A stretch of 19,871 nucleotides of DNA. Origin: Gemmatimonadota bacterium. Its GTDB lineage: Bacteria; Gemmatimonadota; Gemmatimonadetes; Gemmatimonadales; Gemmatimonadaceae. Position 1 is the stretch's first letter; every line of letters begins with the position of its first letter. The translations under genes were made by a program, and so were the position numbers. Shown here in pieces: positions 6,708 through 14,735 of the stretch. The stretch is from assembly GCA_016794735.1 (NCBI GenBank), contig JAEUJK010000578.1, positions 1 through 19,871 of the forward strand. Direction: 5' to 3'. Under the pieces are notes generated by a model. The model saw nothing but the letters and a program-made list of their open reading frames with translations. It was not told the origin of the DNA and searched no databases.

Positions 6708-6712
6708 CTCCG
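6708..6712 (-). promoter_or_regulatory. Shine-Dalgarno of ypfJ
   Basis: Minus-strand CGGAG lies 10 bases before the ATG at 6697. It is a moderate match at slightly long spacing, and it supports that start. Confidence 0.45.
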
Positions 6713-6725
6713 ATGGCTGACAGGT

Positions 6726-6743
6726 CATGAGAAGCTTGTCATG
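6726..6743. repeat. Imperfect 18-bp palindrome upstream of ypfJ
   Basis: CATGA at 6726-6730 and TCATG at 6739-6743 flank a centred AAGCTT, with a single mismatched pair between them. The dyad lies 29-46 bases upstream of the ypfJ start, in a position that could suit an operator. A separate GC palindrome, GCGGCGCGCCGC, lies a little further upstream in the same gap. No regulator is recognisable. Confidence 0.4.
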
Positions 6744-6809
6744 CCGGCGAGGTGCGGCAAGTGGCGGCGCGCCGCACATCACGCCCCACCCTGCCCGCAT
6801 CTCCAGACG

Positions 6810-7994
6810 TTACTTCGCCGTCCCGCGCATCGCCGCCAACACGCGGCCGGCCCGCGCCGCCGCCTCGCGAAGCCGCTCGGGCGGTGCAATGAACGAGATG
6901 CGGAAGAACCCTTCCCCACCCGCGCCGAATCCGGAGCCCGGCAGCACGATCAACCCCTCGTCGCTCATCAGCCGTTCGGCAAAGGCCGCTGAGGCGATCC
7001 CGTCCGGCAGCGGAATCCAGAGGTACATCGTGGCCCGCGGGGACTCCACCGCAAAGCCGTGCGCGCGGAAGGCCTCGACCGCCGCGTCGCGACGCTCGCG
7101 GAAGACGGCCACGTTGCCTGGGACAAACTCCCGATAGCTGGCGATCGCCGCGGCGCCCGCCGCCTGGACCCCCATGAAGGCGCCGGTATCCACGAACGTC
7201 TTGACCTTGGACAGCGCCGCCACGACCGGCGCACTCCCTGCCGCCCAGCCGCAGCGCCAGCCCGTCATGTTGTACGTCTTGCTGAGCGAGTGGAACTCGA
7301 TCGCCACCTCACGCGCGCCATCGACCTCGAAGATCGAGGGGGGCACATACCCGTCGAAGGCCAGCTCGGAGTAGGCGTTGTCGAACACCAGCAGCGCGTC
7401 ACGCTCCCGGCACCAGCGCACCACGCGCTCGAGGTAGTCGCGCGGGGCAATGGCGGTCGTCGGGTTGTTCGGGTAGTTGAGGTAGACGATACGCACGCGG
7501 TCGGCCACGGCGCCCGGCAACTCGTCGAGCTCCACGAGGAACTTCGTGCGCGGACGCAGCGCGTACACATGCGGCAGGGCGTCCGAGAGCAGCGTGCCAC
7601 CCAGGTAGGCCTGGTACGCCGGCTCCGGGATCACCGCCACGTCGCCGCTGCCGAGGTAGGCAAAGGCGATGTGGGCGAGTCCTTCCTTGGACCCGATCAA
7701 CGGCACGACCTCGGTGAGCGGGTCGAACGACTGCCCAAAGCGCTCGTGCATCCAGCCGCTGATCGCCTCGCGGTACGGCACGTGCCCGAGGTTGAACCCA
7801 TACCGGCTCAGGGCCGGCGTGGCGGCGGCGCGCTGGAGTGCCTCGACCGCGGCCGGCGGCGGCGGCAGGTCGGCATCCCCCGCCCCGAGATCGATGACAT
7901 CGACGCCGCGCTGGATGAGCTCGCGCTTCCGCGCGGGAATGTGGGCAAGCGGATACGCCGGGAGCTGCGCGAAGCGGGAGGACAGGCGAGGCAT
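6810..7994 (-). CDS. Class I/II aminotransferase, LL-diaminopimelate aminotransferase (DapL)-like
   Basis: The product has 394 residues and no signal peptide, so it is cytoplasmic. Fold-type I PLP motifs are IDLGAGDADLPPPP near residue 34, IGSKEGLAHIAFAYL, EPAYQAYLGG, YLNYPNNPTTA, DNAYSELAFDGY and SLSKTYNMTGWRCGW with Lys239 as the PLP lysine, followed by a C-terminal Arg in FFRISF for the substrate carboxylate. The combination of GSKEG, EFHSLSKTYNMTGW and VDTGAF is typical of DapL, which makes LL-diaminopimelate from tetrahydrodipicolinate in lysine and cell-wall synthesis. AlaC-type transaminases and other aspartate-family enzymes share much of this, so the substrate is uncertain. The ATG at 7994 (MPRLSSRFAQLP) begins 10 bases after the amidohydrolase stop. 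The open frame upstream to 8333 is the shadow of that gene. No Shine-Dalgarno is seen. Confidence 0.88.
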   Translation of the reverse strand: MPRLSSRFAQLPAYPLAHIPARKRELIQRGVDVIDLGAGDADLPPPPAAVEALQRAAATPALSRYGFNLGHVPYREAISGWMHERFGQSFDPLTEVVPLIGSKEGLAHIAFAYLGSGDVAVIPEPAYQAYLGGTLLSDALPHVYALRPRTKFLVELDELPGAVADRVRIVYLNYPNNPTTAIAPRDYLERVVRWCRERDALLVFDNAYSELAFDGYVPPSIFEVDGAREVAIEFHSLSKTYNMTGWRCGWAAGSAPVVAALSKVKTFVDTGAFMGVQAAGAAAIASYREFVPGNVAVFRERRDAAVEAFRAHGFAVESPRATMYLWIPLPDGIASAAFAERLMSDEGLIVLPGSGFGAGGEGFFRISFIAPPERLREAAARAGRVLAAMRGTAK

Positions 7995-8004
7995 CGGGTG
8001 CTGG

Positions 8005-9756
8005 CTACGGTCTGGTAGAAGGCGCGCCGCGTTCGTACACCACGCGGCCATTGAACACGGTGAGCTGGCACTGCATGTCCTTGAGCGACGCCGTGGGCAC
8101 CGCATACGGATTGCGATCCCACACGGCGAGGTCCGCGTACTTCCCGACCTCGATCGAGCCGATCTTCTGCTCGAGGAACATCTGCCGCGCCACCTCGATG
8201 GTGACCGCACGCAACGCCGTCCGCACGTCCACCGATTCAGCAACGCCAAACGGCGTCTTGCCGTTGACGCCGAGGAGCGTCTCGCGCGCCACCGCGGACC
8301 AGATCCCGTACCGCGCCGGGAACGGCGTGACACCGAAATCCGAGCCGTTCGCCCAACGCACCCCCTTCTGCTGGTAGGTCCGGAACGGGTTCAGGCGCAG
8401 TGAACGCTTCTCACCGAAGTTTGACGAGTAGGTGTCGCCGATCCACCACATGAAGGTGGCCGAAGGCTCGGGGATCGCGGCGTCGAAGCGCTTCTGGAGG
8501 TCGGCCATCACGTCGATGGCGTGATCCGTCGGGATGTTGGCGTGGATGATCCCATGCCGCAGCCCCGACCTCGGCGTTGCCTGGAGCGCCTCCGCATAAC
8601 TGTCGACCGTCCAGTCGATCCCGCGATCGCCGATCGAGTGCACCGACACGTGGAGCCCGGCATCGTGCAGGAGGCGGATCTGCTGCCGCACGATGGCGGG
8701 ATCCGTGGTGGGGTATCCCCGGTTCCCGGCGTCCGCACCGGTGAACTCGCGGTTCCAGTCCTCGTACAACCACGCGGTGCGCGCGCCACCCGAGCCATCG
8801 ATGTACAGCTTCACCCCGCCGGACACGAGGTGATCGTCGCCGGTGTTCTCGTAGGGACGCGTCGTCGGGCCAATGGCCTTCGCCACCTCGCGCGCCGACT
8901 CGACCGTGCGCCCGCCGTGCCACAGCGTAAAGACGCGCAGCGACAACTGCCCGCGTCCCTGCACCGCCTTGTACGCGTCCCACGTGTCCTGGCGGATCCC
9001 GGGGTCCTTCACGCCGGTCATCCCTTCGGCATTGAACTGTTGGGCCAGCGCGGCCATGCCGGACTCGAGTTGCGCACGTGTTCCGCGAGGCACGAGCCGG
9101 CTCACCAGTCCCATCGCCGACTCCTTGAGCACCCCCGTCGGGGCCCCATCGGGGCCGCGGTCGATCGTGCCACCCGGCGGGTCCCGCGTGTCGCGCGTGA
9201 TCCCCGCGAGGCGCAGGGCTTCGGGACTCGCCACGCCGTAATGGCCCATCGTCTGCACGAGCCACACCGGGCGCCCGGGGGCGGCCGCGGCGAGGTCCGC
9301 GGCGGTCGGCAACCGCCGTTCGGTGAACTTCCCCTCGTCCCATCCCCGTCCGGTGATCCAGTCGCTCGCGGCGCCGCTTCGTGCACGGGCACGCACGCTG
9401 TCCGCCATCTCACGGATGCTGTGCACCTTTGGGTACGAGAGGTCGAGCATCTGCAGGTCCGCGGCGCCGCCGGAGAAATGCCCGTGCGCGTCCATCAACC
9501 CGGGGGTGACCGCGCGCCCGCGCAGGTCGATGCGGCCCGTGGCCGGGCCGGCCAGCCGGAGCACCTCGGCCGTCGTGCCCACCGCGACGATGCGCGTCCC
9601 CCGCACCGCGACCGCTTCGGCCACACGGTCCCGCGCATCCACCGTGAGGACCGCCCCGTTGTACAACACCAGGTCTGCCGGTGGATTGGCCTGCGCACCC
9701 ACGCGTGCGCCCGCACACGCGGTGGCGACCGCAAGGAACAGGCGACGCATCGTCAT
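8005..9756 (-). CDS. Exported amidohydrolase family 3 enzyme (YtcJ/N-substituted formamide deformylase-like)
   Basis: The 583-residue product has a signal peptide (MTMRRLFLAVATACAGARVGA before Gln). The composite beta domain begins ADLVLYNGAVLTVD. The metal motif LMDAHGHFSGG follows (His91, His93), with VKLYIDGSGG containing the Lys region, HSIGDRGID, HANIPTD, SDFGVTPFP near the C-terminal metal Asp, and the closing IEVGKYADLAVWDRNPY. This matches the YtcJ-like amidohydrolases (PF07969). One characterised relative deformylates N-substituted formamides, but most members have unknown substrates. The ATG at 9756 is preferred over the TTG at 9759 and the ATG at 9750 because AGGAGG lies 5 bases upstream, overlapping the paaZ stop. 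It sits between paaZ and a DapL-like gene in a tight transcription unit. Confidence 0.9.
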   Translation of the reverse strand: MTMRRLFLAVATACAGARVGAQANPPADLVLYNGAVLTVDARDRVAEAVAVRGTRIVAVGTTAEVLRLAGPATGRIDLRGRAVTPGLMDAHGHFSGGAADLQMLDLSYPKVHSIREMADSVRARARSGAASDWITGRGWDEGKFTERRLPTAADLAAAAPGRPVWLVQTMGHYGVASPEALRLAGITRDTRDPPGGTIDRGPDGAPTGVLKESAMGLVSRLVPRGTRAQLESGMAALAQQFNAEGMTGVKDPGIRQDTWDAYKAVQGRGQLSLRVFTLWHGGRTVESAREVAKAIGPTTRPYENTGDDHLVSGGVKLYIDGSGGARTAWLYEDWNREFTGADAGNRGYPTTDPAIVRQQIRLLHDAGLHVSVHSIGDRGIDWTVDSYAEALQATPRSGLRHGIIHANIPTDHAIDVMADLQKRFDAAIPEPSATFMWWIGDTYSSNFGEKRSLRLNPFRTYQQKGVRWANGSDFGVTPFPARYGIWSAVARETLLGVNGKTPFGVAESVDVRTALRAVTIEVARQMFLEQKIGSIEVGKYADLAVWDRNPYAVPTASLKDMQCQLTVFNGRVVYERGAPSTRP

Positions 9757-9761
9757 CAATT

Positions 9762-9767
9762 CCTCCT
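9762..9767 (-). promoter_or_regulatory. Shine-Dalgarno of the amidohydrolase gene, overlapping the paaZ stop
   Basis: Minus-strand AGGAGG shares its first base with the paaZ TGA (9769-9767) and lies 5 bases before the ATG at 9756. This perfect site fixes the start and suggests coupled translation with paaZ. Confidence 0.8.
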
Positions 9768-11809
9768 CACGCGGCCGGCAGGCGCCTGACGAGTGTCAGG
9801 ATCGTGTAGGTCAGGACCAGTTCCGCATCCTGGTTGTGCACGTGCACCTCCCAGGCCACCACCCCCTGCGGCGGCCCATCGGCCGGCGTCTCCTTCACCG
9901 TCTTCTGCTTGCAGGTGAGCGTCGCGCGAATGGTGTCACCCGCATACACCGGCTTGGTGAAGCGCAGGTTCTCGAGGCCATAGTTCGCGAGCACCGGTCC
10001 GGGGGCAGGGTCGACGAACAGGCCCGCCGCCGCCGACAGCACGAAGTATCCGTGCGCCACCCGCTTGCCGAACAACGGCGACTCGCGCGCCGCGATTTCA
10101 TCGGTGTGCGCATAGAACATGTCGTGCGACACGCCGGAGAACATCACGATGTCCGCTTCCGTGACGGTGCGACGATGCGTGACCAGCGTCTCGCCGATCT
10201 CCAGCTCCTCGAAATGCTTGCGGAACGGGTGGATGCGATCCGACGGCTGCGCCGCGCCCGGCGTCCACTCATTGGTGATGCGCATGAGGGTCGTCGGTGA
10301 ACCCTGCAGGGCCGTGCGCTGCATGTAGTGCATCACGCCGCGCGACCCACCCATCTCCTCGCCACCGCCGGCGCGGCCGGGGCCACCGTGCACCAGGTGC
10401 GGCAGCGGCGAGCCATGGCCGGTGGATTCCTTGGCCCCATGGCGATTCTGGATGTAGACGCGGCCGTGATACGGCGCCACGCCCAGCACGATCTCACGGG
10501 CCACGCGATCGTCCGCGGTGAAGACCGAGCCCACGAGGGAGCCCTTGCCGAGTCGCGCGAGCGCCACCGCGTCTTCTACGTGCGTGTAGGGCATCACCGT
10601 GTTCACCGGCCCGAAGGCCTCGATGTCGTGCGCCTGCGTCTGCGAGGTCGGGGCCTGGCACGCCAGCAGGGTGATGGGAAAGAAGGCCCCGCGCTCCGGG
10701 CTGGCGCCCACCAGGCCATCGCCCTGCGTGAACACCACCTCGGCCCCGGCGCGAATGCCGTCGAGCGCACGCTGGACTTCCTTCACCTGCACCCGCCCGG
10801 CGAGCGGGCCCATCTTCACGCCCTCCACCGTGGGGTCGCCCACCTTGATGTCCCCGAGCCGCTTGCCGAGCGCCTTCACCACGTCGCCGAGCAGCCGGTC
10901 CGGCACGATGGTGCGACGGATCGCCGTGCACTTCTGGCCCGCCTTGGATGTCATCTCGCGCACGACCTCCTTGATGAAGAGGTCAAACTCCTCGCTGCCG
11001 GGCGTGGCATCCGGGCCGAGGATCGCGCAGTTGAGCGAGTCCGCTTCCATGTTGAAGCGCACGCTGTGCTCGACGATGTTCGGGTGCTGCTTGAGCTTGC
11101 GCCCCGTCTCGGCGCTCCCCGTGAACGCCACGGCGTCCTGGCAGCCAAGGTGATCGAGCAGGTTCCCGGCACTGCCGCAGATCAACTGGATCGAGCCCTC
11201 GGGGAAGATCCCGCTCTCGACCATCATCCGGAACATCGCCTCGGTGAGGAACGACGTCAGCGTGGCCGGCTTCACGATCGCCGGCACCCCCGCGAGCAGC
11301 GACGGCGACAGCTTCTCCAGCATCCCCCAGCAGGGGAAGTTGAACGCATTGATGTGCACGGCGACGCCTTCGAGCGGCACGCAGATGTGTCGCCCGATGA
11401 AGGTGCCCCCCTTGGAGATTCCCTCCATCGGCCCATCGACGTGGAACGTCTCGTTGGGGAACTCGCGGCGGCCCTTGCTGGCGTAGACAAACAGGGTGCC
11501 GATCCCGCCATCGATGTCGATCCACGAATCGGCCTTCGTCGCACCAGTCGCCGACGACACCGTGTACAGGGCGTCCTTTCGCTCCGTCAGGTAGCGCGCC
11601 ATCTCCTTCAGCATCAGCGCGCGCTGGTGGAACGTCATCGCACGGAGCTTGGGCCCACCGACACGACGGGCGTAGTCGGCCATCGCGCCGAAGTCGAGCC
11701 CACCGGAGGATGCCTCGGCGACTTTCTCGCCCGTGACGGCGTGCAGGAGGTCGGTCGGTGTGCCCGATCCCTCGACCCATTGGCCGAGGGCGTAGTTGCG
11801 AAGTCGCAT
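9767..11809 (-). CDS. paaZ: PaaZ bifunctional aldehyde dehydrogenase / enoyl-CoA hydratase
   Basis: The product has 680 residues, the usual full length. The N-terminal aldehyde dehydrogenase domain (about 1-520) shows INAFNFPCWGMLEKL, FTGSAETGRKL, the general base in NMEADSLN (Glu255) and the nucleophile in AGQKCTAIRR (Cys294). The C-terminal MaoC-type hydratase domain (about 535-680) has FSGVSHDMFYAH, with Asp563 and His568 as the hydratase pair, then GKRVAHGYFVLSAAAGLF. In phenylacetate degradation PaaZ hydrolyses oxepin-CoA and oxidises the resulting semialdehyde to 3-oxo-5,6-dehydrosuberyl-CoA in the cytoplasm. All four catalytic residues are present. No other paa gene (paaABCDE, paaG, paaJ, paaK) is in this window, so it may feed a pathway encoded elsewhere. 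The ATG at 11809 has no Shine-Dalgarno but a TTTCCCCC run before it. Confidence 0.94.
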   Translation of the reverse strand: MRLRNYALGQWVEGSGTPTDLLHAVTGEKVAEASSGGLDFGAMADYARRVGGPKLRAMTFHQRALMLKEMARYLTERKDALYTVSSATGATKADSWIDIDGGIGTLFVYASKGRREFPNETFHVDGPMEGISKGGTFIGRHICVPLEGVAVHINAFNFPCWGMLEKLSPSLLAGVPAIVKPATLTSFLTEAMFRMMVESGIFPEGSIQLICGSAGNLLDHLGCQDAVAFTGSAETGRKLKQHPNIVEHSVRFNMEADSLNCAILGPDATPGSEEFDLFIKEVVREMTSKAGQKCTAIRRTIVPDRLLGDVVKALGKRLGDIKVGDPTVEGVKMGPLAGRVQVKEVQRALDGIRAGAEVVFTQGDGLVGASPERGAFFPITLLACQAPTSQTQAHDIEAFGPVNTVMPYTHVEDAVALARLGKGSLVGSVFTADDRVAREIVLGVAPYHGRVYIQNRHGAKESTGHGSPLPHLVHGGPGRAGGGEEMGGSRGVMHYMQRTALQGSPTTLMRITNEWTPGAAQPSDRIHPFRKHFEELEIGETLVTHRRTVTEADIVMFSGVSHDMFYAHTDEIAARESPLFGKRVAHGYFVLSAAAGLFVDPAPGPVLANYGLENLRFTKPVYAGDTIRATLTCKQKTVKETPADGPPQGVVAWEVHVHNQDAELVLTYTILTLVRRLPAA

Positions 11810-11941
11810 GGGGGAAACTGCGGGTGTGGGGTTGGGACGGGGCCGCGCGTTTCGAGGTCGGCGGCCACCTCAAAACAAACCGGCGGAGGGGCCCGCGGGG
11901 AGGTGGGTCCGAACGCTGGCGCCCCGTGTTGCGTATGGGCG
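11810..11941. promoter_or_regulatory. Divergent promoter region between paaZ and the DUF5916 gene, with a dyad
   Basis: These 132 bases separate two divergent genes. At 11850-11875 an imperfect palindrome (arms TTTCGAGGT and ACCTCAAAA, 8 of 9 pairs, 8-base centre) lies next to the only AT-rich patch, AAAACAAAC. It could be an operator for a TetR/GntR-type regulator, but no regulator gene is nearby. No clear -35/-10 pair is seen in either direction. Confidence 0.4.
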
Positions 11942-14650
11942 ATGTTTGTTCGTCTTTCCGGCGAACCCGTTCTCCAGAAGCCCTTGTCCCGATTCAACTT
12001 CGGCGCCGCGCTGCTGCTCGGCCTGGCGCCCCTGATGGCTTTGCATGCCCAGCCCTCTCCCAAGGTGGCGCGCGCGTCGCGTGTGAGCGGTAGTGCGCCT
12101 CGCATCGACGGGCGGCTCGACCCGGCCGAGTGGGACAAGGCCGTCGTGTTCTCGGACTTCGTGCAGCAGCGCCCGCTCGAGGGCACAGAACCCACAGAGA
12201 AGACCGAAGTCTGGGTGCTGTACGACGACCAGTCGCTGTACATCGGGGCCCGCATGCATCGGAAGAACCCGGCGGACATCTCGCGCACGGTCACGCGGCG
12301 TGACGGGTTCGGGAATGCCGAGCGCCTGGTGGTGACGCTGGATCCGCAGATGGACCGCCGCACCGGCGTGGGTTTTGGCGTCTCGGTCGCTGGGGTCCGC
12401 TCGGACTGGCGGCACACGCAGGACGACGAGATGCGCGGGCGCGAGAGCCAGTTCGATCCGGTGTGGAACGCGGCCGCCGCGTCCGACTCGACGGGGTGGA
12501 CCGCCGAGATGCGGATTCCGTTTTCGCAGTTGCGCTTCCCCCCCAACGAAGAACAGCGATGGGGCTTCCAGGTCGACCGCTGGATGCCGGACAAGAACGA
12601 GGACATCCAGTGGATCATGATCCCGCCGCGCGAAACGGGATACATCTCCCGGTTTGGCACCCTCGAGGGGATCTCGGGCGTGCGATCGATGCGGCCCGTG
12701 GAGCTGGTGCCGTACATCGCCGGGGATGCCACGCGCCGCGCGAATGCCGTCACCAACAACCCGCTCAACCATCCATATGAGGGGCGGCTGGGGATGGACG
12801 CGAAGTTCGGCGTCGGGGCGAGCCTCACCCTGGACGCGACCGTCAACCCGGACTTCGGGCAGGTCGAAGCCGACCCGGCGGAAGTGAACCTCTCGGCGTT
12901 CGAGACCTTCTTCGACGAGCGACGGCCGTTCTTCGTGGAAGGCAGCGAGATGATTCGCGGGCCGGGCGCCGGTTACTTCTACTCCCGGCGCATCGGCGCG
13001 GCGCCGCATGCGGGGGCCAGCGGTGATTTCGTGGACATCCCGCGTTCGTCCACGATTCTCGGCGCGGCCAAGCTCACCGGGCGATTGCCGTCGCGCCTTT
13101 CGGTTGGCGGGTTGCTCGCGGTGACCGCCGCAGAGAACGCACGCACGCATTCAATCGACTCCTCGATCACTCGCACGATCGCGGTAGAGCCGCGCACCGC
13201 CTATGCGGTCCTTCGCCTGCAGCAGGAGGTGGGGTCGCAGGCATCCACACTCGGCGCGGCGTTGACCGCGACCCGCCGCTCGTTCGACAATGACCCAACG
13301 CTCCAGAACCTGCTGACCCGCGAGGCCTATTACGCCGGCCTCGACTGGCGCCTCCGCTTCCAGCAGGGGCGGTATGCGTTGAGCGGATTCGTGGCGGGAT
13401 CGCACGTGGCGGGTGACACGGGCGCGATCCGTCGCCTGCAGACCGGCAGCGTGCGCTTCCTGCAGCGACCGGACCTCACGCATTTCACCTTCAATCCGCT
13501 GCGCACTTCCCTCTCCGGCTACTCGGCGCAGTTCCGGGCAGACAAGGACGCGGGGCGTCGCATCCTGTGGGGCGCGGAAGTGAAGCTCGAGTCGCCCGGG
13601 TTCGAGATCAACGACCTGGGCCGCCTGCAGTCCACCGACGACATCGAGTACAACGCGGACATCCAGATCCGGGAGACGATCCCGGGCCGTTACTTCCAGA
13701 ACTGGCGCCTGGGCTTCGATACGCGCGGAGCCTACAACTACGACGGCATGCACCAAGAGAACAACTGGAGCCAGAACACGTCGTTGACGTTCCGCAACTT
13801 CTGGAACTTCAACCTGCGCACGTCCTTCGAGCTGCCGACCATCAACGATGCGCTTACCCGTGGTGGCCCGTACATGGGGCGGCCGCGCGAGTTCCGGCAG
13901 GAGATCCGGCTCAACGGGCCCTTTGGGGCACGCACCGGCTGGCGCGTGAACGGCGGGTACGGCACGGACGAGTTTGGGGCGTGGCGCCGCAACGTGGGCG
14001 GCCAGCTCACCCTGCGGCCGGCGCCGCGGTGGTCGCTCTCGATGGAACCCAACTTCCAGCGCGGGACCGACCCCCGGCAGTACGTGACCACGGTCGTCGG
14101 CGGCACGCGTACGTACGGCTCGCGCTATATCTTCGCCTGGATCGACCGCACGACGATCTCGACGCGTCTTCGTGCCAACTACGCCTTCTCGCCGAACCTC
14201 ACGCTCGAGGGGTACGCGGAACCGTTCCTCGCGAGCGGCGAGTATTCGCGCTTTGGCGAGTTGGAGGCGCCGCGCAGCAAGCAGCTGCGCGAGTACGGCA
14301 CGAGCGGCACCCAGGTCTCGGTGGACACCGCCGGCACGCGCACCATCGTGGATGGCAGCCAGAGCTTTACCCTCTCGAATCGCGACTTCCACGTCCGCTC
14401 GTTCCGCTCCAACCTCGTCATGCGATGGGAGTGGACGCCAGGCAGCACCCTGTTCCTCGTCTGGCAGCAGAACCGCCGCGCCACCGAGGCGCTGGGCAAC
14501 ACGGTGCGCTTCAACGAGCTGTGGCAGACGACGCGCGCGGCGGGCGACAACTTCCTGTCGCTCAAGGTGAGCTACTGGCTCCCGGTCACGCTCGGCGGCA
14601 CGCCGCGGCGACTGGGCGGCAACGACGCCAACGCCGCGAAGGGCCAGTAG
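11942..14650 (+). CDS. DUF5916 outer-membrane barrel protein with N-terminal CBM9-like domain
   Basis: The product has 902 residues from the ATG at 11942. A signal peptide ends MALHA before Gln37. Residues about 45-200 form a carbohydrate-binding family 9-like domain (IDGRLDPAEWDKA, VWVLYDDQSLYIGARM, TGWTAEMRIPFSQLRF). The DUF5916 signature follows at about 300-340 (DATVNPDFGQVEADPAEVNL, FFDERRPFFVEGSEM). The rest is alternating, aromatic-rich strands consistent with a large outer-membrane barrel, for example LEGYAEPFLASGEYSRFGEL and NFLSLKVSYWLPV. No enzyme activity is established for the family; a role in binding or uptake of sugars or peptides at the surface is a guess. A TTG at 11984 would give a more compact signal peptide (888 residues) and is a real alternative. 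The frame is open far upstream only as the shadow of paaZ. ggt follows after 85 bases. Confidence 0.88.
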   Translation: MFVRLSGEPVLQKPLSRFNFGAALLLGLAPLMALHAQPSPKVARASRVSGSAPRIDGRLDPAEWDKAVVFSDFVQQRPLEGTEPTEKTEVWVLYDDQSLYIGARMHRKNPADISRTVTRRDGFGNAERLVVTLDPQMDRRTGVGFGVSVAGVRSDWRHTQDDEMRGRESQFDPVWNAAAASDSTGWTAEMRIPFSQLRFPPNEEQRWGFQVDRWMPDKNEDIQWIMIPPRETGYISRFGTLEGISGVRSMRPVELVPYIAGDATRRANAVTNNPLNHPYEGRLGMDAKFGVGASLTLDATVNPDFGQVEADPAEVNLSAFETFFDERRPFFVEGSEMIRGPGAGYFYSRRIGAAPHAGASGDFVDIPRSSTILGAAKLTGRLPSRLSVGGLLAVTAAENARTHSIDSSITRTIAVEPRTAYAVLRLQQEVGSQASTLGAALTATRRSFDNDPTLQNLLTREAYYAGLDWRLRFQQGRYALSGFVAGSHVAGDTGAIRRLQTGSVRFLQRPDLTHFTFNPLRTSLSGYSAQFRADKDAGRRILWGAEVKLESPGFEINDLGRLQSTDDIEYNADIQIRETIPGRYFQNWRLGFDTRGAYNYDGMHQENNWSQNTSLTFRNFWNFNLRTSFELPTINDALTRGGPYMGRPREFRQEIRLNGPFGARTGWRVNGGYGTDEFGAWRRNVGGQLTLRPAPRWSLSMEPNFQRGTDPRQYVTTVVGGTRTYGSRYIFAWIDRTTISTRLRANYAFSPNLTLEGYAEPFLASGEYSRFGELEAPRSKQLREYGTSGTQVSVDTAGTRTIVDGSQSFTLSNRDFHVRSFRSNLVMRWEWTPGSTLFLVWQQNRRATEALGNTVRFNELWQTTRAAGDNFLSLKVSYWLPVTLGGTPRRLGGNDANAAKGQ

Positions 14651-14705
14651 GCGCGAGCTCGGCAGCACACGCGGCGAAAGGGTGGAGCTTCCCGGGGACG
14701 CGGGG

Positions 14706-14735
14706 TAGGTTCTCGACGTCCCCAGCCCTCCCCCC
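14706..14735 (+). promoter_or_regulatory. C-rich, SD-less leader of ggt with -10-like TAGGTT
   Basis: TAGGTT (14706-14711) matches the key T, A and T of a -10 element. CGAC follows at 14714-14717, then two C-runs, the second of six C directly before the ATG. A 7-bp inverted repeat (GGGGACG with CGTCCCC) encloses the TAGGTT. There is no Shine-Dalgarno. The layout is repeated upstream of the M28 gene and, more loosely, two others. Promoter function is inferred. Confidence 0.4.

Noticed and set aside
5231..6730. 499-codon plus-strand frame opposite the P1 peptidase and ypfJ genes
   Set aside because: It is antisense to two well-supported genes, spans their overlap, and has no recognisable domain.
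7995..8333. Upstream extension of the DapL-like aminotransferase frame
   Set aside because: It lies within the amidohydrolase gene in another frame. The homologous N-terminus begins at the ATG at 7994.
10328..11941. Open frame of about 538 codons running into the DUF5916 gene on the plus strand
   Set aside because: It lies wholly antisense to paaZ and its divergent region. It has Arg/His-rich, low-complexity composition, and the real signal peptide begins only at 11942 or 11984.
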